In this document: piece by piece, positions 15,860-25,702 of the stretch | How the letters are laid out: each line of letters opens with the position of its first letter | Numbering within the stretch: the stretch's first letter is position 1 | From: Hydrogenophaga aromaticivorans | GTDB taxonomy: Bacteria; Pseudomonadota; Gammaproteobacteria; Burkholderiales; Burkholderiaceae_C | Length of the DNA: 50,696 bases | Assembly (NCBI RefSeq): GCF_013387465.1 | Contig: NZ_VYGV01000015.1 | Location: 11,232 to 61,927, forward strand | Reading direction: 5' to 3' | Position numbers and translations under genes: made by a program | The notes under the pieces: generated by a model | Told to the model about the DNA's origin: nothing | Database searches by the model: none | The model's input: only the letters and a program-made list of their open reading frames with translations

Positions 15860-16339
15860 ATGGCCCACCTCTCCCGCTTTCCCTTTTGCCCCCATTGCAA
15901 TGAGCAGGTGATACCCGACACGGAAAGTTGCCCGTCCTGCGGCAAAGCATTCGGTGCCAAGGTTCTCGCTCGTTGGAAGGCCGAAGAACCACCCCACTTC
16001 GGCAGCGCCCGCTGGGCCCTGGTGTCCATGGGGTTGGACCCCTGGGGCCGACGGGTAGGCAAAGCCATCGTGGGCACCCTCACCGCCTTTGTGCTGTACG
16101 CCTGGCTGGTCTACGCAACGTCAGCTGGCCCGGCGAACGGGCTCGAAGCGCTTGCTGTGACCGGCTTGGCGCTGTTCTGCGCATATGACATCTGGGCGTT
16201 CACCCACGGGCGAACAACAGTCATCGGACAGGAGCGCCACAAGGCCAACCTGCCCAATGTCGGCTGGCGAACCTCGGGCCTTGTGCTGGATGTGGTGCTG
16301 ATGGCCATTTGCGCCAACCTGTTATTTCGCGGGATCTGA
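15860..16339 (+). CDS. Zinc-ribbon membrane protein of unknown function
   Basis: 159 residues. An N-terminal zinc ribbon (Cys10, Cys13, Cys24, Cys27 in FCPHC ... CPSCG) is followed by three hydrophobic segments (about 74-92, 98-115, 140-156). The layout, a cytosolic zinc ribbon tethered to the membrane, is common in small uncharacterised bacterial proteins. The ATG was chosen because homology-like features start there; in-frame codons upstream overlap the riboswitch region. No ribosome site is evident. Convergent with the MetH-module gene. Confidence 0.65.
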   Translation: MAHLSRFPFCPHCNEQVIPDTESCPSCGKAFGAKVLARWKAEEPPHFGSARWALVSMGLDPWGRRVGKAIVGTLTAFVLYAWLVYATSAGPANGLEALAVTGLALFCAYDIWAFTHGRTTVIGQERHKANLPNVGWRTSGLVLDVVLMAICANLLFRGI

Positions 16340-16351
16340 AACCCGAAGACC

Positions 16352-17431
<1,080 letters not shown>

Positions 17432-17564
17432 GGGCCTGATTGTAGAAAGGGTGCGCGGAAAAGGCTTCACGGTGGTCGGTCGACCCGGCGGCGAAAAGGT
17501 CAACCCACCGCGGGCCACCTTCCCCCGGGGTATCGCCCTCCGGCCATCCCCGACAATAGGCGCC

Positions 17565-17984
17565 ATGAAACACCTGCTCCCCAAGGAAGCCTGGGCCTGG
17601 CTGCAGGCCGAAACCGGGCGCCGCGCGGCGCTCGGCCAGGACGCACCCTTGTTTGTCGACGTGCGCATGGAGATCGAGTCGCTGTACGTGGGCCGCCCAC
17701 CCGGCGTGGACAACATCCCCTGGTACGAGTACCCGGACCTCACGCCCGACCCGGTGCGCTTTGCCGCCGCGGTGGAAGCGGAGGCGGGCGCGAAGGACCG
17801 CCCGGTGCTGCTGATCTGCCGCAGCGGCAAGCGCACCCTGGACGCGGCCGCGGCGCTGGAGGCGGCCGGTTTTGCCGACGTGACGCACGTGGTGCACGGC
17901 TTCGAGGGCGACCTCAACGACGCGTTCAAACGCTCGTCGCTCAACGGCTGGCGGTACGACGGCCTGCCCTGGGAGCAGATGTGA
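17565..17984 (+). CDS. Rhodanese-like sulfurtransferase
   Basis: 139-residue single-domain rhodanese. The catalytic Cys85 sits in the loop CRSGKRT, a six-residue active loop of the sulfur-carrying type, and FVDVR marks the domain's first strand and acidic residue. Length and the C-terminal W-rich end are usual for stand-alone rhodaneses, which move sulfane sulfur. It is divergent from the MetH module with 133 bases between. Its physiological acceptor is unknown. Confidence 0.88.
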   Translation: MKHLLPKEAWAWLQAETGRRAALGQDAPLFVDVRMEIESLYVGRPPGVDNIPWYEYPDLTPDPVRFAAAVEAEAGAKDRPVLLICRSGKRTLDAAAALEAAGFADVTHVVHGFEGDLNDAFKRSSLNGWRYDGLPWEQM

Positions 17985-18003
17985 CCGGTGTCTTGGGATC
18001 GCC

Positions 18004-18023
18004 CGATGGCGTTGTTGCCATCG
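18004..18023 (+). other. Hairpin downstream of rhodanese gene
   Basis: CGATGGC-GTTGTT-GCCATCG, a perfect seven-base stem 20 bases after the rhodanese stop and 80 before recQ. There is no T-run, so it is a weak candidate for a terminator or mRNA end-protecting structure. Confidence 0.4.
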
Positions 18024-18104
18024 CTTGCCGTGCTGAAGCACTGTCTGCGCGCTGGCGCCTAACCATCGGCCGACCCAAGTCACCGGTTTCGCACCGCACT
18101 TCAC

Positions 18105-20006
18105 ATGATTGATATTTCAGAAAACGGTGAAACCCTGGAAGCCTGCGCCGGTGTGCTGCAGGAAGTGTTTGGCTACGACGCCTTCCGTGGCCCGCAGGCC
18201 GACATCGTACGGCATGTGAGCGAGGGTGGCGACGCGCTGGTGCTGATGCCCACGGGCGGCGGCAAGTCGCTGTGTTTCCAGATCCCGGCCATCGTGCGCG
18301 CGCGCGGCGGCCTGGGCCTGACGGTGGTGGTCTCGCCGCTGATCGCGCTGATGCACGACCAGGTGGGCGCGTTGCTGGAAGCGGGCGTGGCCGCGGCCTT
18401 CCTGAATTCCAGTCTCAGCAGCGAAGAGGCGCAGTCGATCGAGAAGCAGATGCTGCGCGGCGAGATCACGCTGCTCTACGCCGCGCCCGAGCGTCTGACC
18501 ACGCCGCGCTTCCTGGCGCTGCTGGACGCGCTGCACGAGCGCGGCAAGCTCTCGATGTTTGCCATCGACGAAGCGCACTGCGTGAGCCAGTGGGGCCACG
18601 ACTTCCGGCCCGAGTACCGCGCGCTGGTGGTGCTGCACGAACGCTTTGCCGGCGTGCCGCGCGTGGCGCTCACCGCCACCGCCGACGACCTGACGCGCGA
18701 AGACATCGTGAACCACCTGCAGCTGCAGGACGCGCGGCGCTTCATCAGCAGTTTCGACCGGCCGAACATCCGCTACACCATCGTCGAGAAGAAGGACGGA
18801 TCGACCCAGTTGCTGCGCTTCATCCGCGACGAGCACATGGGCGCGAGCGGCCACGACGCCGGCATCGTCTACTGCCAGTCGCGCAAGCGGGTGGAAGAAG
18901 TGGCCGGCATGCTGTGCGACGCGGGCCTCAACGCCCTGCCCTACCACGCCGGCCTGGACGCGGCCGTGCGGCAGCGGCACCAGGACCGCTTCCTGCGCGA
19001 AGAGGGCGTGATCATGGTGGCGACCATCGCCTTTGGCATGGGCATCGACAAGCCCGACGTGCGCTTCGTCGCGCACCTGGACATGCCCAAGAACATCGAA
19101 GGCTATTACCAGGAGACCGGCCGCGCCGGGCGCGACGGCGAGCCCGCCACGGCGTGGATGGTCTACGGCCTGCAGGACGTGGTGAACCAGCGCCGCATGA
19201 TCGACGAAAGCCCGGCGGCCGACGAGTTCAAGCAGGTGCTGCGCGGCAAGCTCGACGCCCTGCTCACGCTGGCCGAAGCGAGCGACTGCCGGCGCGTTCG
19301 TCTGCTGGCCTACTTTGGTGAAGCCAGCACGCCCTGCGGCAATTGCGACAACTGCATCAGCCCGCCCGCGCTGGACGATGGCACCGAGTCCGCGCGCAAG
19401 CTGCTCTCGTGCATCTACCGCGTGCAGCAGTCCAGCGGCATGGCCTTCGGCGCCGGCCACATCATGGACATCCTGCGTGGCAAGGTCACCGAGAAGGTGA
19501 CGCAGTACGGCCACGACAAGCTCAGCACCTTCGGCATCGGCGCCGACCTGGGCGAAACGCAGTGGCGCGCGCTGATGCGCCAGCTGGTCGCGCGCGAAGC
19601 GATCCACGTCGATTCGGCCCACTTCAACACCCTGCACCTGGCCGACGCGGCGCGCGCCATCCTCAAGGGTGAAACCCAGGTCTGGCTGCGGCCCCTGAGC
19701 GAGAAGAAAAAAGCCGTTTCGCGCAGCAAGAGCGGCCGCAGCAGCCAGGCGGCGCTGGCGCCCGACGGCCAGCCGCTCTCGCTGGCCGAACGCGAATGCC
19801 TGGACGCGCTCAAGGCCTGGCGTGCCGAAGTGGCCCGCGAACACAACCTGCCGGCGTTCGTGATCTTTCACGACGCCACCCTGCGCGCGATCGCCGCTCA
19901 GAAACCACGCTCGATGGCCGATCTGGATGGTGTGGCCGGCATCGGCCAGAAAAAGCGCGAGGCCTATGGCGCCGAGGTGCTGCGGGTCGTGAGTGCTTTT
20001 GAATGA
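18105..20006 (+). CDS. recQ: ATP-dependent DNA helicase RecQ
   Basis: 633-residue 3'-5' helicase of recombination and repair. Motif I is PTGGGKS (49-55), the DEAH box is at 155-158, and motif VI is ETGRAGRDG. The RecQ zinc-binding region (SDCRR ... TPCGNCDNC) is at about 390-420, then a winged-helix RQC domain and a C-terminal HRDC domain (about 560-633; ending [14 protein letters not shown]). All domains of a full bacterial RecQ are present. The linker before HRDC is basic and Ser-rich. The ATG has no strong ribosome site but gives a normal N-terminus. Confidence 0.96.
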   Translation: MIDISENGETLEACAGVLQEVFGYDAFRGPQADIVRHVSEGGDALVLMPTGGGKSLCFQIPAIVRARGGLGLTVVVSPLIALMHDQVGALLEAGVAAAFLNSSLSSEEAQSIEKQMLRGEITLLYAAPERLTTPRFLALLDALHERGKLSMFAIDEAHCVSQWGHDFRPEYRALVVLHERFAGVPRVALTATADDLTREDIVNHLQLQDARRFISSFDRPNIRYTIVEKKDGSTQLLRFIRDEHMGASGHDAGIVYCQSRKRVEEVAGMLCDAGLNALPYHAGLDAAVRQRHQDRFLREEGVIMVATIAFGMGIDKPDVRFVAHLDMPKNIEGYYQETGRAGRDGEPATAWMVYGLQDVVNQRRMIDESPAADEFKQVLRGKLDALLTLAEASDCRRVRLLAYFGEASTPCGNCDNCISPPALDDGTESARKLLSCIYRVQQSSGMAFGAGHIMDILRGKVTEKVTQYGHDKLSTFGIGADLGETQWRALMRQLVAREAIHVDSAHFNTLHLADAARAILKGETQVWLRPLSEKKKAVSRSKSGRSSQAALAPDGQPLSLAERECLDALKAWRAEVAREHNLPAFVIFHDATLRAIAAQKPRSMADLDGVAGIGQKKREAYGAEVLRVVSAFE

Positions 20007-20195
20007 GGGTTTGGCGCCTGGCGGGAGCCGGGTGTCAACCATCGTCTGACCCCTTCGTCCAGGGTCGACCACTCGTCGGGAAGCCGGGGTTTTCGACCCC
20101 CTGAAGCCTCAAGGCGCAGCCCCATCTGCCGATGTTCAAGGTGAGCCCGGGAATATCCTGTCCGTGGCCGGCGAACACACCCGATGGAGCACAGC

Positions 20196-20540
20196 ATGTT
20201 TTTCAAGTTGCCCTGGTTCAACAGGACCAAAAAAGACAACTACCACGACACGCAGGTGCTGGAGATGGACTTCCTCGTGGACGAATTCCACGAAGCCATG
20301 GCCGACATCAAGGACCCCATCCGCACCCGCATGCACGCGGCCCTGGTTTGCTGCCAGAGCCCCAAGGACCTGTGGTTCCTGCGCGGCAAGCTGTTCAACC
20401 TGATTTCCAAGCACCACTGCGAAAACGAGGCCAACCGCCGCGTCGCCCGTCTGGACCAGAAGCTGCGCTTCTTCGTCGACCACCACCCGGACCACACGTC
20501 GGAAGAGCTGCCTTCGGGGCCGATGGCGTTGCTGCATTGA
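20196..20540 (+). CDS. Conserved-looking small cytosolic protein, unknown function
   Basis: 114 residues, no signal or membrane segment. It looks all-helical, with a charged middle (VDEFHEAMADIKD, LRGKLFNLISKHH, NRRVARLDQKLRFFVDHH). I take the ATG at 20196 because GGAG lies six bases before it; an ATG 12 bases earlier would put that site inside the gene. I do not recognise the family. The stop codon is immediately followed by a C-run that starts a GC-rich repeat. Confidence 0.6.
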   Translation: MFFKLPWFNRTKKDNYHDTQVLEMDFLVDEFHEAMADIKDPIRTRMHAALVCCQSPKDLWFLRGKLFNLISKHHCENEANRRVARLDQKLRFFVDHHPDHTSEELPSGPMALLH

Positions 20541-20716
20541 CCCCCCCGCGCCGCGCCTAAAGGCGCGTGCCTTGCAGGCCGCGCCACCGTCGGAGCCGGT
20601 GTCACTTCGGGCTGTCCAAGCCTGCGCAGGCAGGCTTGGAGCCGCGGCCCTCAGCCCCCCAGGGGGCAACGCTGGCGGCCCGGCAAAGCCGGTTCCGCGG
20701 CGTTCTGGGTTGAGGC
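20538..20716. repeat. GC-rich palindromic intergenic repeat, copy 2 (composite)
   Basis: Starts at the preceding gene's TGA with CCCCCCCGCGCCGC and ends with the core CCAGGGGGC ... GGCGGCCCGGCAAAGCCGGTTCCGCGG (reverse orientation to copy 1). An extra palindrome (TCCAAGCCTG ... CAGGCTTGGA, 20618-20643) is inserted in the middle, making this the longest copy. Confidence 0.8.
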
Positions 20717-20840
20717 ACTTCGCTCCGGCGAGCACTCTCCTCTTCTCTCTTTTCTTGCTGGTCTCCAAATTTGGCCCGTCCTTGAGACGGGCTTTTTCTT
20801 GTGCGTTCTTTCGTTGCGACGGGCTTCCTAAAATCGCCGC
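20541..20840. other. 300-base gap: repeat plus terminator
   Basis: Between the small unknown gene and the amidotransferase gene. It holds the composite repeat, then an intrinsic terminator at 20774-20797. No gene is visible. Confidence 0.7.
20774..20797 (+). terminator. Rho-independent terminator
   Basis: GCCCGTC-CTTGA-GACGGGC followed by five T residues: a perfect seven-base stem and T-run, ending the transcript that enters from the 20.2-kb gene. Confidence 0.9.
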
Positions 20841-21581
20841 ATGACTTCACCCCGCCCCCTGCTCATCGTCCAGACCGGTCGCACGCACGACCACATCCGC
20901 GAACGCCTCGGTGATTTCGACGACTGGATTGCGGCGGGCCTGCGCGCCGGCGGCGCCGAGGTGCAGACCTACGACCCGCTCGGCGACACGCCGCCGCCCG
21001 CGCCCGAGACGCTGGCCGGCATCGTGCTCACGGGTTCGCACGCCATGGTCAGCGAGCGTGAGATCTGGAGCGAGGCGCTGGTGCCCTGGCTGCAACAGGC
21101 GGTGAGGGCAGAAACACCGGTGCTGGGCATCTGCTACGGCCACCAGCTGCTGGCCCACGCGCTGGGCGGTGAGGTGGCCCACCACCCCGAGGGCGTGGAG
21201 ATCGGCACCGTGCGCGTGCAGCGCCACGCGGCCGCGCAGACAGACCCCTTGCTGGGCGCCCTGCCCGACGAGTTTGATGCCCAGGCCACGCACTGGCAGT
21301 CGGTGCGCCGCCTGCCACCGGGCGCGGTGCTGCTGGCGGGCAATGCGCACGAACCACACCACGCTTTCCGCGTCGGCCCCAACGCCTGGGGCGTGCAGTT
21401 CCACCCCGAGTTTTCCGCCGAAGCCCTCAGGGCCTATCTGGACGGACTGGGCCCGACGCTCGGGCGCGAAGGACGCGACGCGACGCAGATCACGAGCCAG
21501 CTGAAAGACACGCCCGAAGCGGCATCGGTGCTTCCACGGTTTGCACGGCTCGCGCTGGACAAACAACGTGACATGCCGTGA
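20841..21581 (+). CDS. Class I glutamine amidotransferase
   Basis: 246-residue stand-alone GATase of the GuaA-like type. The triad is visible: nucleophile Cys98 in LGICYGHQ, and His188 and Glu190 in QFHPEF. Such proteins release ammonia from glutamine or hydrolyse gamma-glutamyl compounds for a partner enzyme; no partner is recognisable here, and the remote relatives include gamma-glutamyl-gamma-aminobutyrate-type hydrolases. It starts 43 bases after a terminator, so it has its own promoter. It is convergent with the AAA ATPase gene. Confidence 0.88.
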   Translation: MTSPRPLLIVQTGRTHDHIRERLGDFDDWIAAGLRAGGAEVQTYDPLGDTPPPAPETLAGIVLTGSHAMVSEREIWSEALVPWLQQAVRAETPVLGICYGHQLLAHALGGEVAHHPEGVEIGTVRVQRHAAAQTDPLLGALPDEFDAQATHWQSVRRLPPGAVLLAGNAHEPHHAFRVGPNAWGVQFHPEFSAEALRAYLDGLGPTLGREGRDATQITSQLKDTPEAASVLPRFARLALDKQRDMP

Positions 21582-21658
21582 CCCGCAACTTTGCCAACCC
21601 GGCGTCTTCATCAGGCGGGAGGTAAGAGCAGCGTGGTGTTCGAGGGGGCGTTGATCCA

Positions 21659-21724
21659 AGGGCACCGCGGAACCGGCTTTGCCGGGCCGCCGGTCCCGCC
21701 CCTTGGGGGGGGTCGGCGGGGGGA
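21659..21724. repeat. GC-rich palindromic intergenic repeat, copy 3
   Basis: Core ACCGCGGAACCGGCTTTGCC then GGGCCGCCGG, then CCCCTTGGGGGGGG and a G-run that ends one base before the AAA-ATPase stop codon. Same orientation as copy 1; lies between convergent genes. Confidence 0.8.
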
Positions 21725-24136
21725 TCAAAATCCGATTTTCCGCGCCTCGCGCACGCCCGGTTTGATGCGGTGCTCGGCCTCCAGCTGGGCGAGGAATTCG
21801 GCCGGCTCGATGGACTCGCCCAGGATCTCCACCTGGCGCTTCACCGCCGCAAAGTCCCCCGGGCACAGCTGATCGAGCCTGGACAGGCGCTCGCGCAGCG
21901 CGGGCTCCAGCGCCGCCAATTGGCCACCCAGCGCCTCCACGATGAACATGGTTTCGCGCTGCGGGGCGGTCAGCGGCTTGAAGTGGATCTTGAAGGTGAA
22001 GCGCCGCAGCGCCGCCTGGTCGATGCTGTCCATCAGGTTGGTGGTGCAGATGAAGATGCCGTCGTAGCGCTCCATGCCTTGCAGCATCTCGTTGACCTCG
22101 GTCACTTCGTAGGTGCGCTGGGCACCGCGCCGGTCCTGCAGGAAGCTGTCGGCTTCGTCGAGCAGCAAGACCGCTTTTTCGGCCTGCGCCTCGCGGAACA
22201 TGGCGGCCATCTGCTGCTCGGTCTCGCCCACGAACTTGCTCACCAGATCGCTGGCGCGTCGGATCATGAGCGGGCGCTCCAGCTGCTGGGCGATGTGTTC
22301 GGCGAGCGCGGTCTTGCCGGTGCCGGGCGCGCCGTGGAAACACAGGCAGCCATGCCCGCGCGCCTTGAGCGCCGCGACGATGCGCGGCAACTCGTAACGC
22401 GATTCGACGTTGAGCATGTCCAGACTGTACTGCGTCACGCTCGGGCGCAGCGCGAGGTCGGGCTGCCGCCCGAGGGCCTGGTCGGCGTTCTTCAGCTGGC
22501 GTTCGATCAGGTCGTCCAGCATTGGGGCATCGGCCGCACGTCGCTTCGCGCCCCGGCGTGCCGCGGGTTTGGCCGGATGGGCCGCGAGCTGCGCAAAGCG
22601 CAGGGCGGTGCGGATCTGGGCCGGCGTGAGCCCCTTGCGCTCGGTGAGGCGCGCGACCAGGGCGTCGGACACCGCAGCGCCTTCGAGTGTCTTGCGCACC
22701 AGCTGCTCGCGCGCGCCGGGCGGCGGGCTCTTGAGTTCGAGGTGGTAGGCGAAGCGGCGGCGGAAGGCCGGGTCGATCTGTTCGATGCGGTTGGTGACCC
22801 ACAGCGTGGGCACGGCGTTGGATTCGAGGATCTGGTTCACCCAGGCCTTGCCACTGACGCTGCCCGTGTGGGGTGCGGCGACGTGTTCGGCGCGCGCAAT
22901 GATCTGCGCCGCTTCGCTGGAGATGGGCGGAAAGACGTCTTCCACCTCGTCGAACAGCAGCGCGGACTGCGCCGTTCCCTTGAGAAACACCTGGGCGATC
23001 TGCAGCGAGCGGTAGCGGTCACGGCCGCTGAGCGCGTTGCCATCGCGGTCGGCGTATTCCACCTCGAACAGCTCCAGCCCCGCCGCCTGCGCCACCACGC
23101 GCGCGAGCTCGGTCTTGCCGGTGCCGGGCGGGCCGTAGAGCAGCACGTTGACGCCGGGCTCCTTGCGCGCCACCGCTTCGCGCAACAGAGCGCAGAGCAG
23201 GCGCACGTCTTCGCCCACGTATTCAAAGTCCTTGCTGGTGAGCGCGGAGCGCGCGGCCGGGCGGGTGAACACCGCCATCAGCTCGCTCTGGTTGCGGTAC
23301 TCGCGCATCAACACGGGGGGCAGCTTTTCGCTGACCTTCATCAGGTCGGCGAGGTCGGTGATGTTGTGCTCGGAGATCAGGTTCTCCACCATGCCGATGC
23401 GCTCCAGGCGCGAGCCGGCGCGCAGCGCCTCGCCCACCTCGCTGGCCTTGACGCCGGCCACGTCGGCGATCGCCGCATAGGCCTCGGGTGCGTTGTTGAC
23501 CTTGAACTCCACCAGGATGGAGCGCAGGTCGCGCTGGTAGCGCGCCAGCGTGCCGTAGAGCAGCAGGGCACGCTCGGCGCGGTTGAGCTGCAGCAGGCCG
23601 GCCAGGGCGTCGATGTTCTTCTCCACCAGGGTGGACTGCTTCTTGAGCGACTGGCTCAGCCAGTCGCCTGTCACGGCGAGCACGGCGAGCAGGTCCTTCG
23701 GCGACTCCTTGGCGTATTCGTCAAGGTAGAAGAACAGCGTGCCTTCTTCGTAGGGTCCACGCCAGACGCCGTAGCGCTCCATGAACGCCGCGGTGGACAG
23801 TTTTTCGAAACCGCTCCAGAGTTCGTTGCCCTTGCAGCGGCGCTCCAGAAAGTCCCGCAGGCGGTGCAACACCGTCAGCGGCCAGATGAGGTGGCGACCG
23901 GCCAGCGCGAGCAGGGTGTTGAGGTCGCGCCGCACATTGAAGCGTGGCCCCTGGCGCGCCGCCAGGCTGAGCACGAAGTGCGAACACATGAGGTCCAGCA
24001 CCGGCGCCTGGCGCAGTCCCGGCGGCACGAACACGCGCGCATCCGGCGACACCGTGTGGCGCGCCTCGGCACCCGCACGCGGCTCGGACACCGTGCGTGT
24101 CACAGGCCCGACAGGCTGCAACAGGCGTTTGCTCAT
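21725..24136 (-). CDS. Double-AAA ATPase of unknown function
   Basis: 803 residues with two AAA modules. The first has Walker A GPPGTGKT (335-342) and Walker B LLFDEVED (about 393-400); the second has GAPGTGKT (602-609) and LLLDEADS (657-664), with FRRRF and LRRFTF arginine-finger regions after each. The first 300 residues are a helical domain I do not recognise, with no transmembrane segment. Between the modules is a Lys/Arg-rich linker (PAKPAARRGAKRRA). The second module resembles SpoVK/YjoB-like COG0464 ATPases. The start follows GGAGG by eight bases. Likely a protein-remodelling machine; target unknown. Confidence 0.85.
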   Translation of the reverse strand: MSKRLLQPVGPVTRTVSEPRAGAEARHTVSPDARVFVPPGLRQAPVLDLMCSHFVLSLAARQGPRFNVRRDLNTLLALAGRHLIWPLTVLHRLRDFLERRCKGNELWSGFEKLSTAAFMERYGVWRGPYEEGTLFFYLDEYAKESPKDLLAVLAVTGDWLSQSLKKQSTLVEKNIDALAGLLQLNRAERALLLYGTLARYQRDLRSILVEFKVNNAPEAYAAIADVAGVKASEVGEALRAGSRLERIGMVENLISEHNITDLADLMKVSEKLPPVLMREYRNQSELMAVFTRPAARSALTSKDFEYVGEDVRLLCALLREAVARKEPGVNVLLYGPPGTGKTELARVVAQAAGLELFEVEYADRDGNALSGRDRYRSLQIAQVFLKGTAQSALLFDEVEDVFPPISSEAAQIIARAEHVAAPHTGSVSGKAWVNQILESNAVPTLWVTNRIEQIDPAFRRRFAYHLELKSPPPGAREQLVRKTLEGAAVSDALVARLTERKGLTPAQIRTALRFAQLAAHPAKPAARRGAKRRAADAPMLDDLIERQLKNADQALGRQPDLALRPSVTQYSLDMLNVESRYELPRIVAALKARGHGCLCFHGAPGTGKTALAEHIAQQLERPLMIRRASDLVSKFVGETEQQMAAMFREAQAEKAVLLLDEADSFLQDRRGAQRTYEVTEVNEMLQGMERYDGIFICTTNLMDSIDQAALRRFTFKIHFKPLTAPQRETMFIVEALGGQLAALEPALRERLSRLDQLCPGDFAAVKRQVEILGESIEPAEFLAQLEAEHRIKPGVREARKIGF

Positions 24137-24213
24137 TCGGACTACCTCCAGTCGTGACAACAGGGGACGGCGGACCAGATACCGGCTTTGAAGCGGACCA
24201 TAACTCAGCTTGA

Positions 24214-24237
24214 TCCATCATGGAAGTGATTGATGGA
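24214..24237. promoter_or_regulatory. Inverted repeat between divergent AAA and ilvA genes
   Basis: TCCATCA and TGATGGA separated by ten bases in the 170-base gap between the two divergent genes. Spacing fits a dimeric repressor site, but no regulator is encoded next to it. Confidence 0.3.
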
Positions 24238-24306
24238 GCATGTATGACGAATTTGTGGGGCTTTTCCCGGGGGCCGCTTCCGGGCTTGCCGGGCCACAAT
24301 CGCGCC

Positions 24307-25506
24307 ATGCTGGAACTCAATGACATAGAAGCCGCCGCGCAGCGGATCGCGGGCCAGGTGCTCGACACACCCTGTGTGGAATCGCGCACGCTCTCCCAAC
24401 TCCTCGGCTGTCAGGTGTTCCTGAAGTTCGAGAACCTGCAGTACACCGCCTCGTTCAAGGAGCGCGGTGCCTGCAACAAGCTCTCGCAGCTCAGCGCCGA
24501 CGAACGGGCCCGTGGCGTGGTGGCCATGAGCGCCGGCAACCATGCCCAGGGCGTGGCGTATCACGCGCAGCGCCTGGGCATTCGTGCGGTGATCGTGATG
24601 CCGCGCTTCACGCCGGGCGTGAAAGTTGAACGCACGCGCGGCTTTGGTGCCGAGGTGGTGCTGCACGGCGACACGCTGGACGAGGCCCGGACCCACGCGC
24701 GCGAGCTGTCGGCGCGCGACGGCCTGGTGTTTGTGCACCCCTACGACGATGAAGCCATCGTGGCCGGGCAAGGCACGGTGGCGCTGGAGATGCTGCGCGT
24801 CCAGCCCGATCTGGACACGCTGGTGATCGCGATCGGTGGTGGTGGTCTGATCGGCGGCATGGCCACGGCGGCGCGCGCGATCAAGCCGGGCATCGAGATC
24901 GTGGGCGTGCAGACCGAGCGGTTTCCGGCCATGTACAACGCCATCAAGGGCACACACCTGCCCCAGGGCAACAGCACCATCGCCGAGGGCATCGCGGTCG
25001 GCACACCCGGCGCGGTCACCGAGGCCATCATCCGGGACAAGGTGGATGACATCGTGCTGGTCGACGAAGGCGACATCGAGCAGGCCATCGTGATGCTGCT
25101 GGAGATCGAGAAGACCCTGGTGGAAGGCGCCGGCGCGGCGGGCCTCGCGGCCCTGATCAAACACCCGCAGCGCTTTGCCGGCAAGAAGGTCGGGCTGGTG
25201 CTCTGCGGCGGCAACATCGACCCGCTGCTGCTGGCCTCCATCATCGAACGCGGCATGGTGCGCGCCGGGCGGCTGGCGCGCATCCAGGTCAACGCGCGCG
25301 ATGTGCCGGGCAACCTGGCGCGCATCACCGCCATCGTGGCCGACGCCGGCGCCAACGTCGACGAGGTGCACCACCAGCGCGCCTTCACGCTGCTGGCGGC
25401 GCAGAACGTGGCGATCGAGCTGGTGCTGCAGACGCGCGGCCGCGAACACCTGGCGCAGGTGATCGAGCACCTCCAGGCCGCGGGCTTTGAGGCCACGGTG
25501 ATCTGA
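24307..25506 (+). CDS. ilvA: Threonine ammonia-lyase (dehydratase) with ACT domain
   Basis: PLP enzyme converting threonine to 2-oxobutyrate and ammonia, the first step to isoleucine or a catabolic route. 399 residues: fold-type II catalytic domain with PLP Lys51 in SFKERGA, the SAGNHAQG phosphate-binding loop and the glycine-rich IGGGGLIGG. A single C-terminal ACT-like domain (about 325-399) follows, in contrast to the two ACT-like repeats of E. coli IlvA (514 residues), so this is the shorter type. The ATG was chosen to match family length; upstream in-frame ATGs would add up to 29 unlike residues. Confidence 0.93.
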   Translation: MLELNDIEAAAQRIAGQVLDTPCVESRTLSQLLGCQVFLKFENLQYTASFKERGACNKLSQLSADERARGVVAMSAGNHAQGVAYHAQRLGIRAVIVMPRFTPGVKVERTRGFGAEVVLHGDTLDEARTHARELSARDGLVFVHPYDDEAIVAGQGTVALEMLRVQPDLDTLVIAIGGGGLIGGMATAARAIKPGIEIVGVQTERFPAMYNAIKGTHLPQGNSTIAEGIAVGTPGAVTEAIIRDKVDDIVLVDEGDIEQAIVMLLEIEKTLVEGAGAAGLAALIKHPQRFAGKKVGLVLCGGNIDPLLLASIIERGMVRAGRLARIQVNARDVPGNLARITAIVADAGANVDEVHHQRAFTLLAAQNVAIELVLQTRGREHLAQVIEHLQAAGFEATVI

Positions 25507-25702
25507 AGGCCCGCCGCGGCGCCGGCCGGCGCCCGCCGACACGGTTGCGCCTGCTGCACATCTGCCGGCAATGGACGGCATGTCCGCGCATCCCGATCTC
25601 AAAACACGCCATTCCGGTGAACGCTTTTTCACCAGAGGTTGACGTGTCATGCCCCTACTTGCATCATGGTCCGGTGTTTGACCCGTTCACAGGAGAAAAA
25701 CC

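Noticed and set aside
17432..17564. Possible cobalamin riboswitch before the MetH module
   Set aside because: Only a GGGGAAGGTGG-like fragment was seen; the B12-box and the conserved core order are missing and the gap is too short.
17432..17944. Upstream in-frame extension of the MetH module by about 170 residues
   Set aside because: It overlaps the divergent rhodanese gene and has no MetH-like sequence; the ATG at 17431 starts the homology.
18117..20072. 651-residue open frame opposite recQ
   Set aside because: Antisense shadow with no recognisable domain; recQ motifs are complete on the plus strand.
21770..24157. 795-residue open frame on the plus strand opposite the double-AAA gene
   Set aside because: It is an antisense shadow in GC-rich DNA: low-complexity His/Arg/Ala composition, no motifs, and the minus strand encodes intact Walker motifs over the same bases.
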